A stretch of 64,000 bases of DNA from the NCBI RefSeq assembly GCF_002077175.1, contig NZ_CP014943.1:4820301-4884300 (forward strand). The letters are read 5' to 3'. Below the pieces are notes generated by a model. That model was given only the letters and a program-made list of their open reading frames with translations, was not told the origin of the DNA and ran no database searches. Positions 42,629 through 52,600 of this stretch are shown here, piece by piece. Numbering within the stretch: the first letter of the stretch is position 1; every line of letters begins with the position of its first letter. This DNA comes from Colwellia sp. PAMC 21821 (lineage in GTDB: Bacteria; Pseudomonadota; Gammaproteobacteria; Enterobacterales; Alteromonadaceae). Made by a program: the position numbers and the translations under genes.

Positions 42629-42883
42629 GTTTTCAGATAAACTTGTAAAAGCGCTCTCATAAAGAACAACTGATAAACGTTAACGGCGACTTTTAATTCA
42701 GTAACCTATATATGCTCTTGGTTACTGAATAATACCCAAAGCTTATGTTTAGTTAGCTTGTTTAGTAATCTAATTTAGTAATCTAGCTTAATAAACTACA
42801 GGTACTCCATGTTTCTTGCCATGTGTTTTAAGCTATTGCCATTTAGTAAAGCATTTGCCACAAGTTTTAATAAATTATACCCT

Positions 42884-44215
42884 TTAAGCTAGATCGTCAG
42901 CAGTCTTGTTAACTTTTTTCTTATTCGTTTTTCGGTCAAAACCTTTGTCATTCACGACAATGGTAGATGAAATTTTATCTTGAATGGCTTGTCGATTAGG
43001 ATCCCAAAATATCTGAGCAAAACCCAGTAAGCCGGTAGCAATACCTGCGCCATAACCACCATAACGTCCAAAACTATCCCAAATGGATAAAGGTGTCCCA
43101 TCAAGCTGTACAACCCGAATGCTAAAAAGTCTTTTTCCCGGGGTTTGACCGTACCAAAGTGCAGTAAACATAGTAAAATAGAATGCCGCCCAACCAAAGC
43201 CTAGCCCTAGATCTTCAACTAAACCTTGAAGCCAAGCAAAGCCTTTATATACTGCTGGATTCGGTAGTTCAGTTTCTGCAGGCACAGCTTTATCTTTATC
43301 TTTCTCATTCAACGCAGTTAAATCAGCTATTTTAGTTTCAATATTTTCGCTAATGGCTTTGGCTTTTTCAGCAGTGGTAGGCACATTATTTTCATCAATT
43401 GTAAGTGTATCAGCTTGCTGCTTTATCTCTTTATTCTTATCTAATTTTTGTAAGTGCGAGTTTAACTGCGTAATTTCTTGCGGTGTTAAGCGGCTATTAT
43501 CAGCAATACTATCAATTAAGTACGCGTTAAATTTATTCATCCCTACCGATGATGTAGTTTGCTCTGCATAAGCTGATGATAAACCTTCGCTCAACTCCAG
43601 CCAGCATGAATATTGCTCACATTCACTACGAGAAATAGCAACACTAGCCGCTAAGGTCAGTGCGCCTTTGATAAAGTCATTATTTTTATTTTCATTTTCT
43701 GTCATGGCTTGTTTATTACTTTGACTACTTTTATTACCCGACAGCGCATCTTGGTTCTGCCCTGCTTGCTCAACACGATGATTAAAAGTATCCAAGTTTG
43801 AGAAAAATTTTGGCAAGATATCGATTAAGATAACAAAAACAATAAGTGCGGCAAAAATACGTAAAGCAGTTTCTTTTATACCGCTTATTTTTCCTAATTT
43901 TTTAGCGCGCTTTTTACTGCCAATGTTGAATAATGTTATCGCCACTAAAACCGCTAATAATTCACCTGGTGCGCCACTTAGCAGCGCAACTAAAACTAAA
44001 TCTACTGATAATGCCATTGCACGTTGCCACGGAACGGCTAATGAAATACCAAATAGAGATTTATCTATTTTAAAAGCAAAGGGTGTTAGTATTGCGCGGG
44101 TTTCTTTACCTGATAGTTTGTCAGCTTTAGCCTTGATTTTCGCCATTTTTGAATTATCTTCATGACTATTTTTTGCATTACTTTTATCAGAACTTTTATT
44201 AAGGTTATCTGTCAC
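42884..44215 (-). CDS. RDD-family membrane protein
   Basis: 443 residues. A charged N-terminus (first 55 residues), an RDD domain split around a long soluble insert: AVPWQRAMALSVDLVLVALL with the Arg-Asp signature, and YGQTPGKRLFSIRVVQLDG near the C-terminus. The 180-residue central insert is Lys/Asn/Gln-rich with two Cys and is unusual for the family. RDD proteins include ion antiporters and lipid-related proteins; the role here is unknown. Confidence 0.8.
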   Translation of the reverse strand: MTDNLNKSSDKSNAKNSHEDNSKMAKIKAKADKLSGKETRAILTPFAFKIDKSLFGISLAVPWQRAMALSVDLVLVALLSGAPGELLAVLVAITLFNIGSKKRAKKLGKISGIKETALRIFAALIVFVILIDILPKFFSNLDTFNHRVEQAGQNQDALSGNKSSQSNKQAMTENENKNNDFIKGALTLAASVAISRSECEQYSCWLELSEGLSSAYAEQTTSSVGMNKFNAYLIDSIADNSRLTPQEITQLNSHLQKLDKNKEIKQQADTLTIDENNVPTTAEKAKAISENIETKIADLTALNEKDKDKAVPAETELPNPAVYKGFAWLQGLVEDLGLGFGWAAFYFTMFTALWYGQTPGKRLFSIRVVQLDGTPLSIWDSFGRYGGYGAGIATGLLGFAQIFWDPNRQAIQDKISSTIVVNDKGFDRKTNKKKVNKTADDLA

Positions 44216-44464
44216 TGTGATTCCATTACCATTAGGGTGCTATTATTTAGATAGGTGTCATTTAAAATAAAGCTAACAATATCAATAATCTGATTATACA
44301 TTATTCGCTTAAAACAGCGATAAAGCCAGCGCAATTGTGACTTCTAGCATCCATTAAATACGCCTTTAATATTCATTAGTTGGGTATCTATTCCTTTTTT
44401 GCATATAAGATACCGAAATATCACTTCTTTTTCTGCCATAAAGGGTTAACCTAATTACAAAGTG

Positions 44465-44493
44465 TTGACTAAACTGAATTAACTTTCGATAGT
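44465..44493 (+). promoter_or_regulatory. sigma70-type promoter of cysK
   Basis: -35 TTGACT (44465-44470), 17-bp spacer, -10 GATAGT (44488-44493), 70 bases before the cysK start. 44216-44464 shows no gene. Confidence 0.6.
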
Positions 44494-44562
44494 GAACACA
44501 TACATACAAATAAAAAATCTGTATGACATACTCAGTTGTACCGTGATAACAGGATTAAAAAA

Positions 44563-45540
44563 ATGTCGACTATATTTGAAGATAACTCAACATCAATTGG
44601 TAATACCCCGCTTGTAAAGCTTAACCGCATCGTTAGTGGTGAAAATACAGCAAATATCTACGCTAAAATTGAAGCACGTAACCCAAGTTTCAGTGTTAAA
44701 TGCCGTATTGGTGCCAACATGATTTGGGATGCTGAGAAAAAAGGTTTACTTAGTGCTGGTAAGTCTATTGTCGAGCCTACTAGTGGTAACACAGGTATCG
44801 CGCTAGCATTTGTTGCCGCTGCACGTGGTTACGAAATTACGCTAACTATGCCCAATACGATGAGTTTGGAGCGCAGAAAACTCTTAATCGCACTTGGTGC
44901 TAAATTGGTATTAACTGATGGCGCCAAAGGTATGGGTGGCGCAATTGCCAAGGCACAAGAAATTAAAGATGCTGATCCAGATAACGTGGTACTGCTAGGA
45001 CAGTTTGATAATCCAGCTAACCCTGAAATTCATGAGAAAACTACCGGCCCTGAAATTTGGCGTGATACTAAAGGGAAGATTGATTTCTTCGTTGCTGGTG
45101 TCGGTACAGGTGGTACAATTACCGGTACAACGCGATACCTTAAAAGTGTTGCCGAGCATAAAATTACATCAGTAGCTGTAGAGCCAACAGACTCTCCTGT
45201 TATTACCCAAGCCATGGCAGGTGAAGAACTAAAACCAGGCCCTCATAAAATTCAGGGCATTGGTGCTGGTTTTATTCCTGGCAATTTAGATCTTTCGATT
45301 ATTGATGCTGTAGAGCAGATTTCAAATGATGATTCTATGGCGATGGCTCATCGTTTAATGAAAGAAGAAGGTATTTTAGCTGGTATTTCATCTGGTGCTG
45401 CTGTGGTTGCTGCTAAGCGCATTGCAGAAAGACCAGAGAATGCCGGTAAAAACATTGTCGTTATTTTACCTAGCTCTGCTGAACGTTATCTTTCAAGCGC
45501 TTTGTTCACTGATTCATTTAGTGAAGAAGACCTAGCGTAG
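44563..45540 (+). CDS. cysK: cysteine synthase A (O-acetylserine sulfhydrylase)
   Basis: 325 residues. A PLP enzyme that makes cysteine from O-acetylserine and sulfide. [19 protein letters not shown] carries the PLP Lys (Lys46), [20 protein letters not shown] the substrate loop, [10 protein letters not shown] the phosphate-binding glycines. It is closer to CysK than CysM over its length. ATG at 44563 has AGGA eight bases upstream; the in-frame start 27 bases earlier lacks one. A terminator follows. Confidence 0.95.
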   Translation: MSTIFEDNSTSIGNTPLVKLNRIVSGENTANIYAKIEARNPSFSVKCRIGANMIWDAEKKGLLSAGKSIVEPTSGNTGIALAFVAAARGYEITLTMPNTMSLERRKLLIALGAKLVLTDGAKGMGGAIAKAQEIKDADPDNVVLLGQFDNPANPEIHEKTTGPEIWRDTKGKIDFFVAGVGTGGTITGTTRYLKSVAEHKITSVAVEPTDSPVITQAMAGEELKPGPHKIQGIGAGFIPGNLDLSIIDAVEQISNDDSMAMAHRLMKEEGILAGISSGAAVVAAKRIAERPENAGKNIVVILPSSAERYLSSALFTDSFSEEDLA

Positions 45541-45603
45541 TACATACAACGTATAACGCTATTTAAAGGTAAGTATAAATAATACTTTTACCTGTTACTT
45601 TAA

Positions 45604-45634
45604 AGACGTGATTTGATAAAAGTCACGTCTTTTT
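45604..45634 (+). terminator. intrinsic terminator of cysK
   Basis: AGACGTGATTT / AAGTCACGTCT stem followed by TTTTTT. Confidence 0.9.
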
Positions 45635-45709
45635 TATTTAAAAATATTAGGTTTATCAACAATATTTACGGTAATATGAATGCAACATTACTAAGTTAGT
45701 TATTACTTT

Positions 45710-46144
45710 ATGCATTATATAAAATTTATCTTCCTAGGCTTAACGTTACTGCTATTTGGCTGTAATGAAGTAGACAAAAATAAAATTAACAATGTTGATA
45801 ACCCTGAAGTGGTCGCCATTGAATTTTTTAATGCTTTGTACAACGAACAAAATATTAAAAAAGCAGCCTCGGTTTGTAGCCCAAAATTATCTCGTATTAT
45901 TTTGCACTATAAATCACCTAAGGCTGTTGCCCGCCATTTGTTCAATATGTCGTACGATAAGGTTGAGATAACCCCTGACGATAGTGGGATTAAGGTCAGA
46001 GAGCAGTTCAATAGCTCCGCTATAATTACGGTTTATTTTGACGGTTATTATCAAGATAATCGTTTAAAAGATGTTAAACGCTTGTCATTAGTTCAAGTTG
46101 ACGACAAATGGGTGATAGATAAAATTTTAAAAGACCCCTTTTAA
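45710..46144 (+). CDS. lipoprotein with DUF4878-like fold
   Basis: 144 residues. The signal and lipobox LFGC (Cys18) are followed by a cystatin/NTF2-like domain: PEVVAIEFFNALYNEQNIKKAA, ending with QVDDKWVIDKIL. Such domains are found in DUF4878-type lipoproteins with no known activity. A single gene between two terminators. Confidence 0.68.
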   Translation: MHYIKFIFLGLTLLLFGCNEVDKNKINNVDNPEVVAIEFFNALYNEQNIKKAASVCSPKLSRIILHYKSPKAVARHLFNMSYDKVEITPDDSGIKVREQFNSSAIITVYFDGYYQDNRLKDVKRLSLVQVDDKWVIDKILKDPF

Positions 46145-46165
46145 TTTACTAAGTAAAACAACTAA

Positions 46166-46191
46166 AAACGGCGTCAATATTGACGCCGTTT
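46166..46191. terminator. bidirectional terminator
   Basis: Perfect palindrome AAACGGCGTCAAT/ATTGACGCCGTTT with T-runs on both strands, between converging genes. Confidence 0.9.
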
Positions 46192-46226
46192 TGCTTTTTA
46201 AAGTGCTTAATCACTTTTAGTCATTT

Positions 46227-47984
46227 TTAATAACCAACCGCGGTGCCTTCTCGTCGAGGATCAGCGCCGCCAAGTAGTTTACCCTTTGATAACTGTATCG
46301 CGTGAATACCGCTGTTTAAATCGCGTATCACAACCTGATGCCCTTTTGCTTCTAGCGCTGGCTTAAGTTTCACTAAATCGGTACCTTTTTCCAACGTAGT
46401 GACTTCATTTCGATTGGTTAAATGAGGCAAGCTTATGGCGGTTTGAGGATCAAGCTGCCAATCAAGAATAGCAATCATCGTTTGGGCAACATAATTAATA
46501 ATGCGACTGCCACCAGGAGAGCCAATAACAAGTTTTAACGCCTTATCTTGGTCAAACACCATCATAGGAGCCATTGAGCTTCTTGGCCGCTTACCAGGCT
46601 CTAGACGGTTTGCTACCCATTGACCATTTTGTTTCGGATCTAATGAGAAGTCTGTCAATTGATTATTCAAAATGAAACCTTCAACCATCACCGCCGAGCC
46701 AAAACCCATTTCGACACTCGTGGTCATTGAAATAGCATTTCCGGCTTCATCAACAATTGAAATATGGCTGGTAGAGGGAAGTTCATAAGCATTATCGTCG
46801 GCTTGAACTAACGCGCCTGCTGGGGTACCAGCACTAGCCGTACCCATATCTTTATCGATATTAATTAATGCTGAACGCTGTGCCATGTAAGACTTTTCGA
46901 TTAAGCCTTGTGTGGGCACATTAACAAAACTGCTATCGGCAATATATCGGTTACGATCGGCAAAAGCTAAACGTGAACTCTGGGTAAATAAATGCGAGAA
47001 CTGAGCATCGCTCATCGAATACTCTGCAATAGTAAACTGTTCAAGTTGTCCCAACATTTGAATAATGGCCACACCTCCTGAGCTTGGCGGTGCCATTCCA
47101 CAAATTTGATATTGTCGATATGGACCACAAACTGCAGGTAACTCTTTAGCACGGTAGTTTTTCATATCAGCAAGGGTTAAGCGCCCCGGTGCAATGGGCG
47201 ATTGTTGAACTGCCGCAACAATTTTTTTCGCAATAGCGCCTTGATAAAAAGCATCGATGCCATTTTTAGCAATGCTGCGATAGACAGCTGCGAGCTTTGG
47301 ATTTTTTAAAAGCTGCCCAGCCTTAATAGGCTCGCCATTAGGAAAAAAGTAATTTTTTATCGTCGGTAGCTTAGTAATGCCGGGATTAAATTCCATCGCA
47401 ACTAGCTTTTCTAGCCGAGGAGAAACAATAAAACCTGACGTTGCCAGTTTTATCGCATCTTCAAACAAAACAGCCCAAGGTAGTTTGCCATATTTTTCAT
47501 GAGCTTTGTTAAGGCCGGCTAATACACCCGGTACACCAACAGCATGACCACCAACAACCGCTTTAATCCAAGGTATCGCTCGGCCATTTTCATCTAAGAA
47601 CATATCTGTTGTTGCGGCAGCGGGTGCCGTTTCTCTGCCATCAAATGTCGTCAGGTGTTGAGCTTTATTATCCCAATGCAACATAAAGGCACCACCACCA
47701 ATACCAGAAGATTGTGGTTCAACCAACGTTAATACCAATTGCACAGCAATGGCCGCGTCTACGGCACTCCCCCCTCGCTTAAGAATACTTAGACCTGCAT
47801 TACTGGCATAAGGGTTAGCCGAAGCTACCATCGCATGTTCAGTAACAACTGTTTGTTTAGTAATAACACCGGTTGCAGCTTCTGGTTCGCGATCTTCTCG
47901 TTTTATATCGGGCTCGGCAACGGCCAGTAAACTAGTGGAAATAAAAAGTAAAGATAATAGCCCTTTGGTGGCTGAATTGATCAT
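46227..47984 (-). CDS. ggt: gamma-glutamyltransferase
   Basis: 585 residues. A periplasmic Ntn-hydrolase that cleaves gamma-glutamyl bonds of glutathione. The signal peptide ends near AVA. The large subunit has GIGGGAFMLHWD and the FDGRETAP motif. Autocleavage is expected before the Thr of LPSTSHISIVDEAGN, which becomes the catalytic N-terminus of the small subunit. GSPGGSRIINYVAQ and the C-terminal GGADPRREGTA are conserved. Its product Cys-Gly links it to the cystine and cysteine genes tcyP and cysK. Confidence 0.94.
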   Translation of the reverse strand: MINSATKGLLSLLFISTSLLAVAEPDIKREDREPEAATGVITKQTVVTEHAMVASANPYASNAGLSILKRGGSAVDAAIAVQLVLTLVEPQSSGIGGGAFMLHWDNKAQHLTTFDGRETAPAAATTDMFLDENGRAIPWIKAVVGGHAVGVPGVLAGLNKAHEKYGKLPWAVLFEDAIKLATSGFIVSPRLEKLVAMEFNPGITKLPTIKNYFFPNGEPIKAGQLLKNPKLAAVYRSIAKNGIDAFYQGAIAKKIVAAVQQSPIAPGRLTLADMKNYRAKELPAVCGPYRQYQICGMAPPSSGGVAIIQMLGQLEQFTIAEYSMSDAQFSHLFTQSSRLAFADRNRYIADSSFVNVPTQGLIEKSYMAQRSALINIDKDMGTASAGTPAGALVQADDNAYELPSTSHISIVDEAGNAISMTTSVEMGFGSAVMVEGFILNNQLTDFSLDPKQNGQWVANRLEPGKRPRSSMAPMMVFDQDKALKLVIGSPGGSRIINYVAQTMIAILDWQLDPQTAISLPHLTNRNEVTTLEKGTDLVKLKPALEAKGHQVVIRDLNSGIHAIQLSKGKLLGGADPRREGTAVGY

Positions 47985-48109
47985 GATGTTCCTTAATTGA
48001 GAGTTTTGATAAGCTGATGAAGGCCAAATAGATGAATAAATGGGTAAGGTTGATATAAATACATTAGCAGTATCGCATAAATATTTAAACGTTAATTTAC
48101 CGGTTAATG

Positions 48110-48751
48110 CTATTGAAAAGTTTCATTATTAGTCTGACTAAATGATTGCTGGAATTCATTAAACTTTACAAAGTTATTTAATAAATGTTGGTACTTTTCA
48201 GGTTTATTTTCCAAACGAGCTAATGCATGACAACAAGCTTCTAATGAAGAAAGAGCATGATCTTTTTTAGTCTTCCTAATTTGATAAAGGCTTGTTATAC
48301 CTTGAGGTAAAACAATGTGATTTATATTATGTAAACAAGGATTGAGCATAAACATACGGTAGGCTTTTTTCCATGTGCCGTCGAGTATAATAATGCACTC
48401 AATATCACTCAGTTTACTCTCACTTCGCTCACCTATCTCGGCATTTTCAGCATGCTTTTGGTCAGTAAAATCAAGCACAGATGCCTGTTCACTTGGATAT
48501 AGCAATACAATCTTATTATCGTAGTGTTTAAGGTGCTGTATTAAAACTTTACAGTTATCAAAGGTTTCTCCAACAAGTACTTCGCAACTAGCTAACGATT
48601 GCTGTAATAAACTCACCGTGCCCTTACTTTGCTTAACTTCACTTGGATGTTGCAGTATAATAACAGGAATGTGATTGTCGATATTAGCCACAAAAGCGCA
48701 AATACAGGCTTTTTCCGGACGCTGACATTGTTGACATAAAATTCGTGACAT
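48110..48751 (-). CDS. tapT: tRNA-uridine aminocarboxypropyltransferase (DTW domain)
   Basis: 213 residues. Zinc-type Cys motif CQQCQRPEKACIC at the N-terminus, an ILQHPSE segment and the signature LDGTWKKAYRM (DTW domain). The family adds the acp group to U47 of tRNAs using S-adenosylmethionine. The middle has an acidic insert (residues about 98-112) absent from short homologues. Confidence 0.88.
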   Translation of the reverse strand: MSRILCQQCQRPEKACICAFVANIDNHIPVIILQHPSEVKQSKGTVSLLQQSLASCEVLVGETFDNCKVLIQHLKHYDNKIVLLYPSEQASVLDFTDQKHAENAEIGERSESKLSDIECIIILDGTWKKAYRMFMLNPCLHNINHIVLPQGITSLYQIRKTKKDHALSSLEACCHALARLENKPEKYQHLLNNFVKFNEFQQSFSQTNNETFQ

Positions 48752-48985
48752 TTAGTTAAAATAGTAAAGTAGAATAATGCTAAGTTTACGAGACTTTATC
48801 AACGACTTTAAGACATTTATTAAATTACTTTTAATGCTTTTGTACTTAACGAATATCTAATTGCTAATGCAACGAATCACCGCTATTTAATAAAGTGAGT
48901 TTTTTTAAATTACATGGATATGTAACTACTGTTTTAAACAGTGTAGTTTTCAGGCTGAATATCATGCATTTAACAAGGAGTATGT

Positions 48986-50062
48986 GTGCACAAGACTTAT
49001 CAACATAGTTCAGTTAGCGATTCTGATAATACCTTAAATAGTATCTTAGATATTATCGTTGAAGGCGTTTGGGATTGGGATAGCAATACCAACATAGTGA
49101 CTCGAAGTCCCGGCTGGTATCGCATGTTAGGCTATGAGGTAGCCTTATTAAGAGAAGATGTATTTACTTGGGAAAAACTTATTCATCCAGAAGATTACCC
49201 AAGAGTTATGCATCAATTTGAGCGTTATATCTCAGGAGCTACTGACTATTACGAAATAGAATATCGCTGTAAAAAGTCAGATGATAGTTATTTATGGATT
49301 GCAGATCGTGGCACTATCGTCGCCAGAAACCCTGATGGCAGTGTTGCTCGTATGATTGGCGCGCATCATGATATACACCAACAAATTATGGCCCAAACTG
49401 ATCTTATTGAACGCAACAAGTTACTACAAGACGGTAATTTGTCATTAGAAAAAAGCATCGCCCAAAAAACTTATGAGTTAGCAAAGCAAAACCAAGAGTT
49501 AGAGAAAAAAATAATCGAAGTAGAATTAGTTTCTAACATAGACCCGCTAACACAAATTGCTAATCGTAAGTCATTCGAAACCGAACTAAATAAAGAAATA
49601 ATCCGTGCAAATCGTTATCTACACCCTTTAACGCTAGCCATGTTTGATCTGGATAATTTTAAAGAGGTTAATGATAAATATGGTCATAAAGTCGGAGACA
49701 ACATTCTTTGTAATATATCTCAACTGGTAACTAAAAATATTAGGAATGTGGACTGGTTTGCTCGTTGGGGCGGTGATGAATTTGTTATTATTTTTCCTGA
49801 ACTCTCGCTAAAAGATGCTCATGTAGCCTGCGAAAAACTCCGAGTAATCATCAGTGAATATAAAACAACAAATAAAAAATCTGTAACCTGCAGTTTTGGG
49901 GTCGCACAATATCAAGCTAATGACTCAGTAAATGATCTATTTCAGCGTGTTGATAAACGGCTTTATACCTCCAAAGAGCTTGGTCGAAATCAGGTATACT
50001 CTACCTTAAATATCAGCAAAGATATCAGTAAAAACAGTAGCAAAGATAGCTTAAATTATTGA
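48986..50062 (+). CDS. PAS-GGDEF diguanylate cyclase (GTG start)
   Basis: 358 residues. A PAS_3 domain (residues about 15-130: GVWDWDSNTNIVTRSPGWYR, HPEDYPRVMHQF), a coiled coil (about 140-175), then a GGDEF domain. RWGGDEFVIIFPE at about residue 260 is an intact active site, and RNVD five residues before it is the inhibitory I-site, so it should make cyclic di-GMP with product inhibition. No membrane segment, so it is cytosolic. The GTG start has AAGGAG five bases upstream. Confidence 0.92.
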   Translation: MHKTYQHSSVSDSDNTLNSILDIIVEGVWDWDSNTNIVTRSPGWYRMLGYEVALLREDVFTWEKLIHPEDYPRVMHQFERYISGATDYYEIEYRCKKSDDSYLWIADRGTIVARNPDGSVARMIGAHHDIHQQIMAQTDLIERNKLLQDGNLSLEKSIAQKTYELAKQNQELEKKIIEVELVSNIDPLTQIANRKSFETELNKEIIRANRYLHPLTLAMFDLDNFKEVNDKYGHKVGDNILCNISQLVTKNIRNVDWFARWGGDEFVIIFPELSLKDAHVACEKLRVIISEYKTTNKKSVTCSFGVAQYQANDSVNDLFQRVDKRLYTSKELGRNQVYSTLNISKDISKNSSKDSLNY

Positions 50063-50285
50063 AAATAAATAACCTACCCTAGGTGTTTTTGATCATTATA
50101 AAATAGAATGATAATAATTTGCATGACAGGTCAATGGTATTAAAAATGCGTTAATATTTTCAATTTTTTACTGAATACTCGCCATAGCACTAATTCTACA
50201 TATGTTGTTTCTAAAGCCTCAGTCAACTGTTACAGTGCTTTACATCATTATCGTAATGCCAATTTAAATAAATAATAAAAACAAC

Positions 50286-50897
50286 ATGCTGCAATTAAAA
50301 ACGTTCCCGACACAAAAAGTGCATAGCCTAGGTCCTTTAATCGTATTCGCCCTTGCATTGCTCGCCTTTATTTTTGATGCTCAAACTGCTGACTTTCTGA
50401 TTTATGATCGTAGTTTAATAATATCAGGGGAATATTGGCGGGTAATATCAGGCCATTTTTTTCACTCTAATAGCAATCACTTTTTACTTAATGCTGCCGC
50501 TGTAACACTTCTTTGGGCGCTACATGGCCAGCACTATAACTATCAAAATTATCTAATAGTATTCATAACCAGTGCCATCGTTTGCAGCCTCGGTATTTAT
50601 TGGTTTGCTATAAACATTGAACGCTATGTTGGACTGTCAGGTGTTTTACATGGCTTTTTTGTTTGGGGGGCATTAATGGATATTAAGCATAAAGAAAAAA
50701 CCGGTTATTTGCTGCTGATTGGTGTTATTGCAAAAATTGTTCATGAGCAAATTTACGGAGCTAGCGCCGATGTAGAATTACTGATTGGCGCAAGTGTTGC
50801 CACCGATGCACATCTTTATGGCGCTATCGGTGGTTTGTTGGCTTATTTTGGTTTTTATCTGAGCGACAAGAATAAGATTAACAAAGCTAGTGCTTAG
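50286..50897 (+). CDS. rrtA: rhombosortase
   Basis: 203 residues, six hydrophobic helices. A rhomboid-type serine protease of the rhombosortase subfamily: SGEYWRVISGHFFHSN, the nucleophile GLSGVLHG (Ser118) and DAHLYGAIGG (His176). Rhombosortases process GlyGly-CTERM proteins, none of which is recognised in this window. It overlaps the converging next gene by 11 bases. Confidence 0.87.
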   Translation: MLQLKTFPTQKVHSLGPLIVFALALLAFIFDAQTADFLIYDRSLIISGEYWRVISGHFFHSNSNHFLLNAAAVTLLWALHGQHYNYQNYLIVFITSAIVCSLGIYWFAINIERYVGLSGVLHGFFVWGALMDIKHKEKTGYLLLIGVIAKIVHEQIYGASADVELLIGASVATDAHLYGAIGGLLAYFGFYLSDKNKINKASA

Positions 50898-52374
50898 TTT
50901 CGCTATAAGGATGTAATTTATCAAGGGCAACAGATAAGCCATTGTCTTGAATAATACGCACATGGTTGCGATCTAATTGTCTTGCTTGGGTTACACCACA
51001 TGAGTGTGCTATCAAACCAACGCCATATTGAATATATTTATGATAATTGGCAACACGCTCAGCCTTACTTGTTGGGTCTAAACCTTCTTGTAACTTAAGA
51101 TTATGCGTAGTAATACCCGTTGGACAAGTATCTTTATTACACTGCATTGCTTGAATACAACCTAATGAAAACATAAATCCTCTGGCTGAATTTACGGCAT
51201 CAGCACCAACAGCTATTGCCCAAGCGACCTTTGATGGCGTAATAAGTTTGCCCGCACAAATAATTCTAATACGGTCGCGTAAACCATATTCAACCAGTAA
51301 ATTCACCACTAACGGTAAACTTTCTTTTAACGGTAAGCCAACATAGTCCATTAACGGTTGCGGTGCTGCACCTGTGCCACCATCGGCGCTATCTATGGTG
51401 ATGAAATCGGGCGCAAATTCAGGTCCTTGCAAGTTAATTTCTTCCAGTAAACCTCTTAACCATAATGATTCGCCGATAACAGCTTTAAAACCAACAGGTT
51501 TCCCAGTGACTTCGCGAATTCTGTTTACCATGGTTAAAATATCTTTTACTGACTTAATATCAGGGTGGGCGTTGGGACTTATTGAATCTACGCCAGGTTT
51601 TATGCCTCGTATAGCGGCAATTTCTTCGGTAACTTTTTTACCGGGTAATATGCCCCCTTTTCCGGGTTTAGCACCTTGGCTCATTTTTATTTCAAACATT
51701 TTAATTTGTGGTTTAGCCGCTAATGCAGCCAACATTTTATCGCACAACTGACCGTGCTCATCTCGCACGCCATATTTTGCTGTACCGATTTGAAAGACCA
51801 GATCTGCACCACTGTCTAAATGATACTTACTGACGCCACCTTCCCCTGTATTCAACCAACAACCCGCTTTGGCTGCACCATCTGAAAGTGCTTTAATTGC
51901 TGGTGCAGATAAAGCGCCAAAACTCATGGCTGAAATATTAAAAATTGAATCGGTAATATAAGGGACTCGGCATTGACTACCAAAGGTAATGCAACTAGGT
52001 GTTACAGCATCTTCTTCTAGTGTTGGAAAAGCACAATTCATAAACATTATAGTGCCGGTTGGCTCAAGATTTCGTGTGGAACCAAATGCCACAGTACGAT
52101 CGACATTTTTTGCTGCTCGATATACCCAACTGCGCTCTGCTCGATTAAAAGGCAGCTCTTCTCTGTCCATTGCGAAAAAATATTGTCTGAAGAACTCACC
52201 TTGCTTTTCAAATAAATATCTAAACCTACCGATGACCGGATAATTGCGACGTATCGCGTGTTTATTTTGCGTTTTATCAACAATGTACATATAAATTATG
52301 GCTAATACAGCCACGCCTAAAAGCAATATAAAAATTGCCGAAAGTGTTTCTAAATAGCCAAGCATATTATCCAT
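50887..52374 (-). CDS. FMN-binding glutamate-synthase-family protein
   Basis: 495 residues. An N-terminal membrane helix (residues about 10-30), then the FMN/central barrel domain of glutamate synthase: FNISAMSFGALSAPAIKALS, GEGGVSKYH, GAKPGKGGILPGKKVT, DSADGGTGAAPQPLMD, and CNKDTCPTGITTH, the Cys cluster that binds the Fe-S centre. There is no amidotransferase domain, so it is not a complete GltB. The physiological reaction of these stand-alone proteins is not established. Confidence 0.87.
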   Translation of the reverse strand: MDNMLGYLETLSAIFILLLGVAVLAIIYMYIVDKTQNKHAIRRNYPVIGRFRYLFEKQGEFFRQYFFAMDREELPFNRAERSWVYRAAKNVDRTVAFGSTRNLEPTGTIMFMNCAFPTLEEDAVTPSCITFGSQCRVPYITDSIFNISAMSFGALSAPAIKALSDGAAKAGCWLNTGEGGVSKYHLDSGADLVFQIGTAKYGVRDEHGQLCDKMLAALAAKPQIKMFEIKMSQGAKPGKGGILPGKKVTEEIAAIRGIKPGVDSISPNAHPDIKSVKDILTMVNRIREVTGKPVGFKAVIGESLWLRGLLEEINLQGPEFAPDFITIDSADGGTGAAPQPLMDYVGLPLKESLPLVVNLLVEYGLRDRIRIICAGKLITPSKVAWAIAVGADAVNSARGFMFSLGCIQAMQCNKDTCPTGITTHNLKLQEGLDPTSKAERVANYHKYIQYGVGLIAHSCGVTQARQLDRNHVRIIQDNGLSVALDKLHPYSETKH

Positions 52375-52557
52375 GTAATTCTCTTTAACCTTTCATTTTT
52401 CTTTAGTTTATATTAAGTTCAGGTAACTTACGTCTGATATTTATTTAATGAAAATTTATAACTTGGTGATACAAAAGTTTAAGACTTATTTATATGATTG
52501 AATAAGCAGAAAATTTATACCCTGTTATTAATCCGTCTAGCTATTTATATTAATAAA

Positions 52558-52578
52558 AAGGCCTCGTTGAGAGGCCTT
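52558..52578 (-). terminator. intrinsic terminator
   Basis: AAGGCCTC/GAGGCCTT with TTTTTA after the stem on the minus strand, just beyond the S9 peptidase stop. Confidence 0.88.
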
Positions 52579-52600
52579 AACATTAACGTATTTAAATTAT

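Noticed and set aside
50887..52374. Complete glutamate synthase large subunit
   Set aside because: The amidotransferase and C-terminal helix domains are absent; it is a stand-alone FMN-domain protein.
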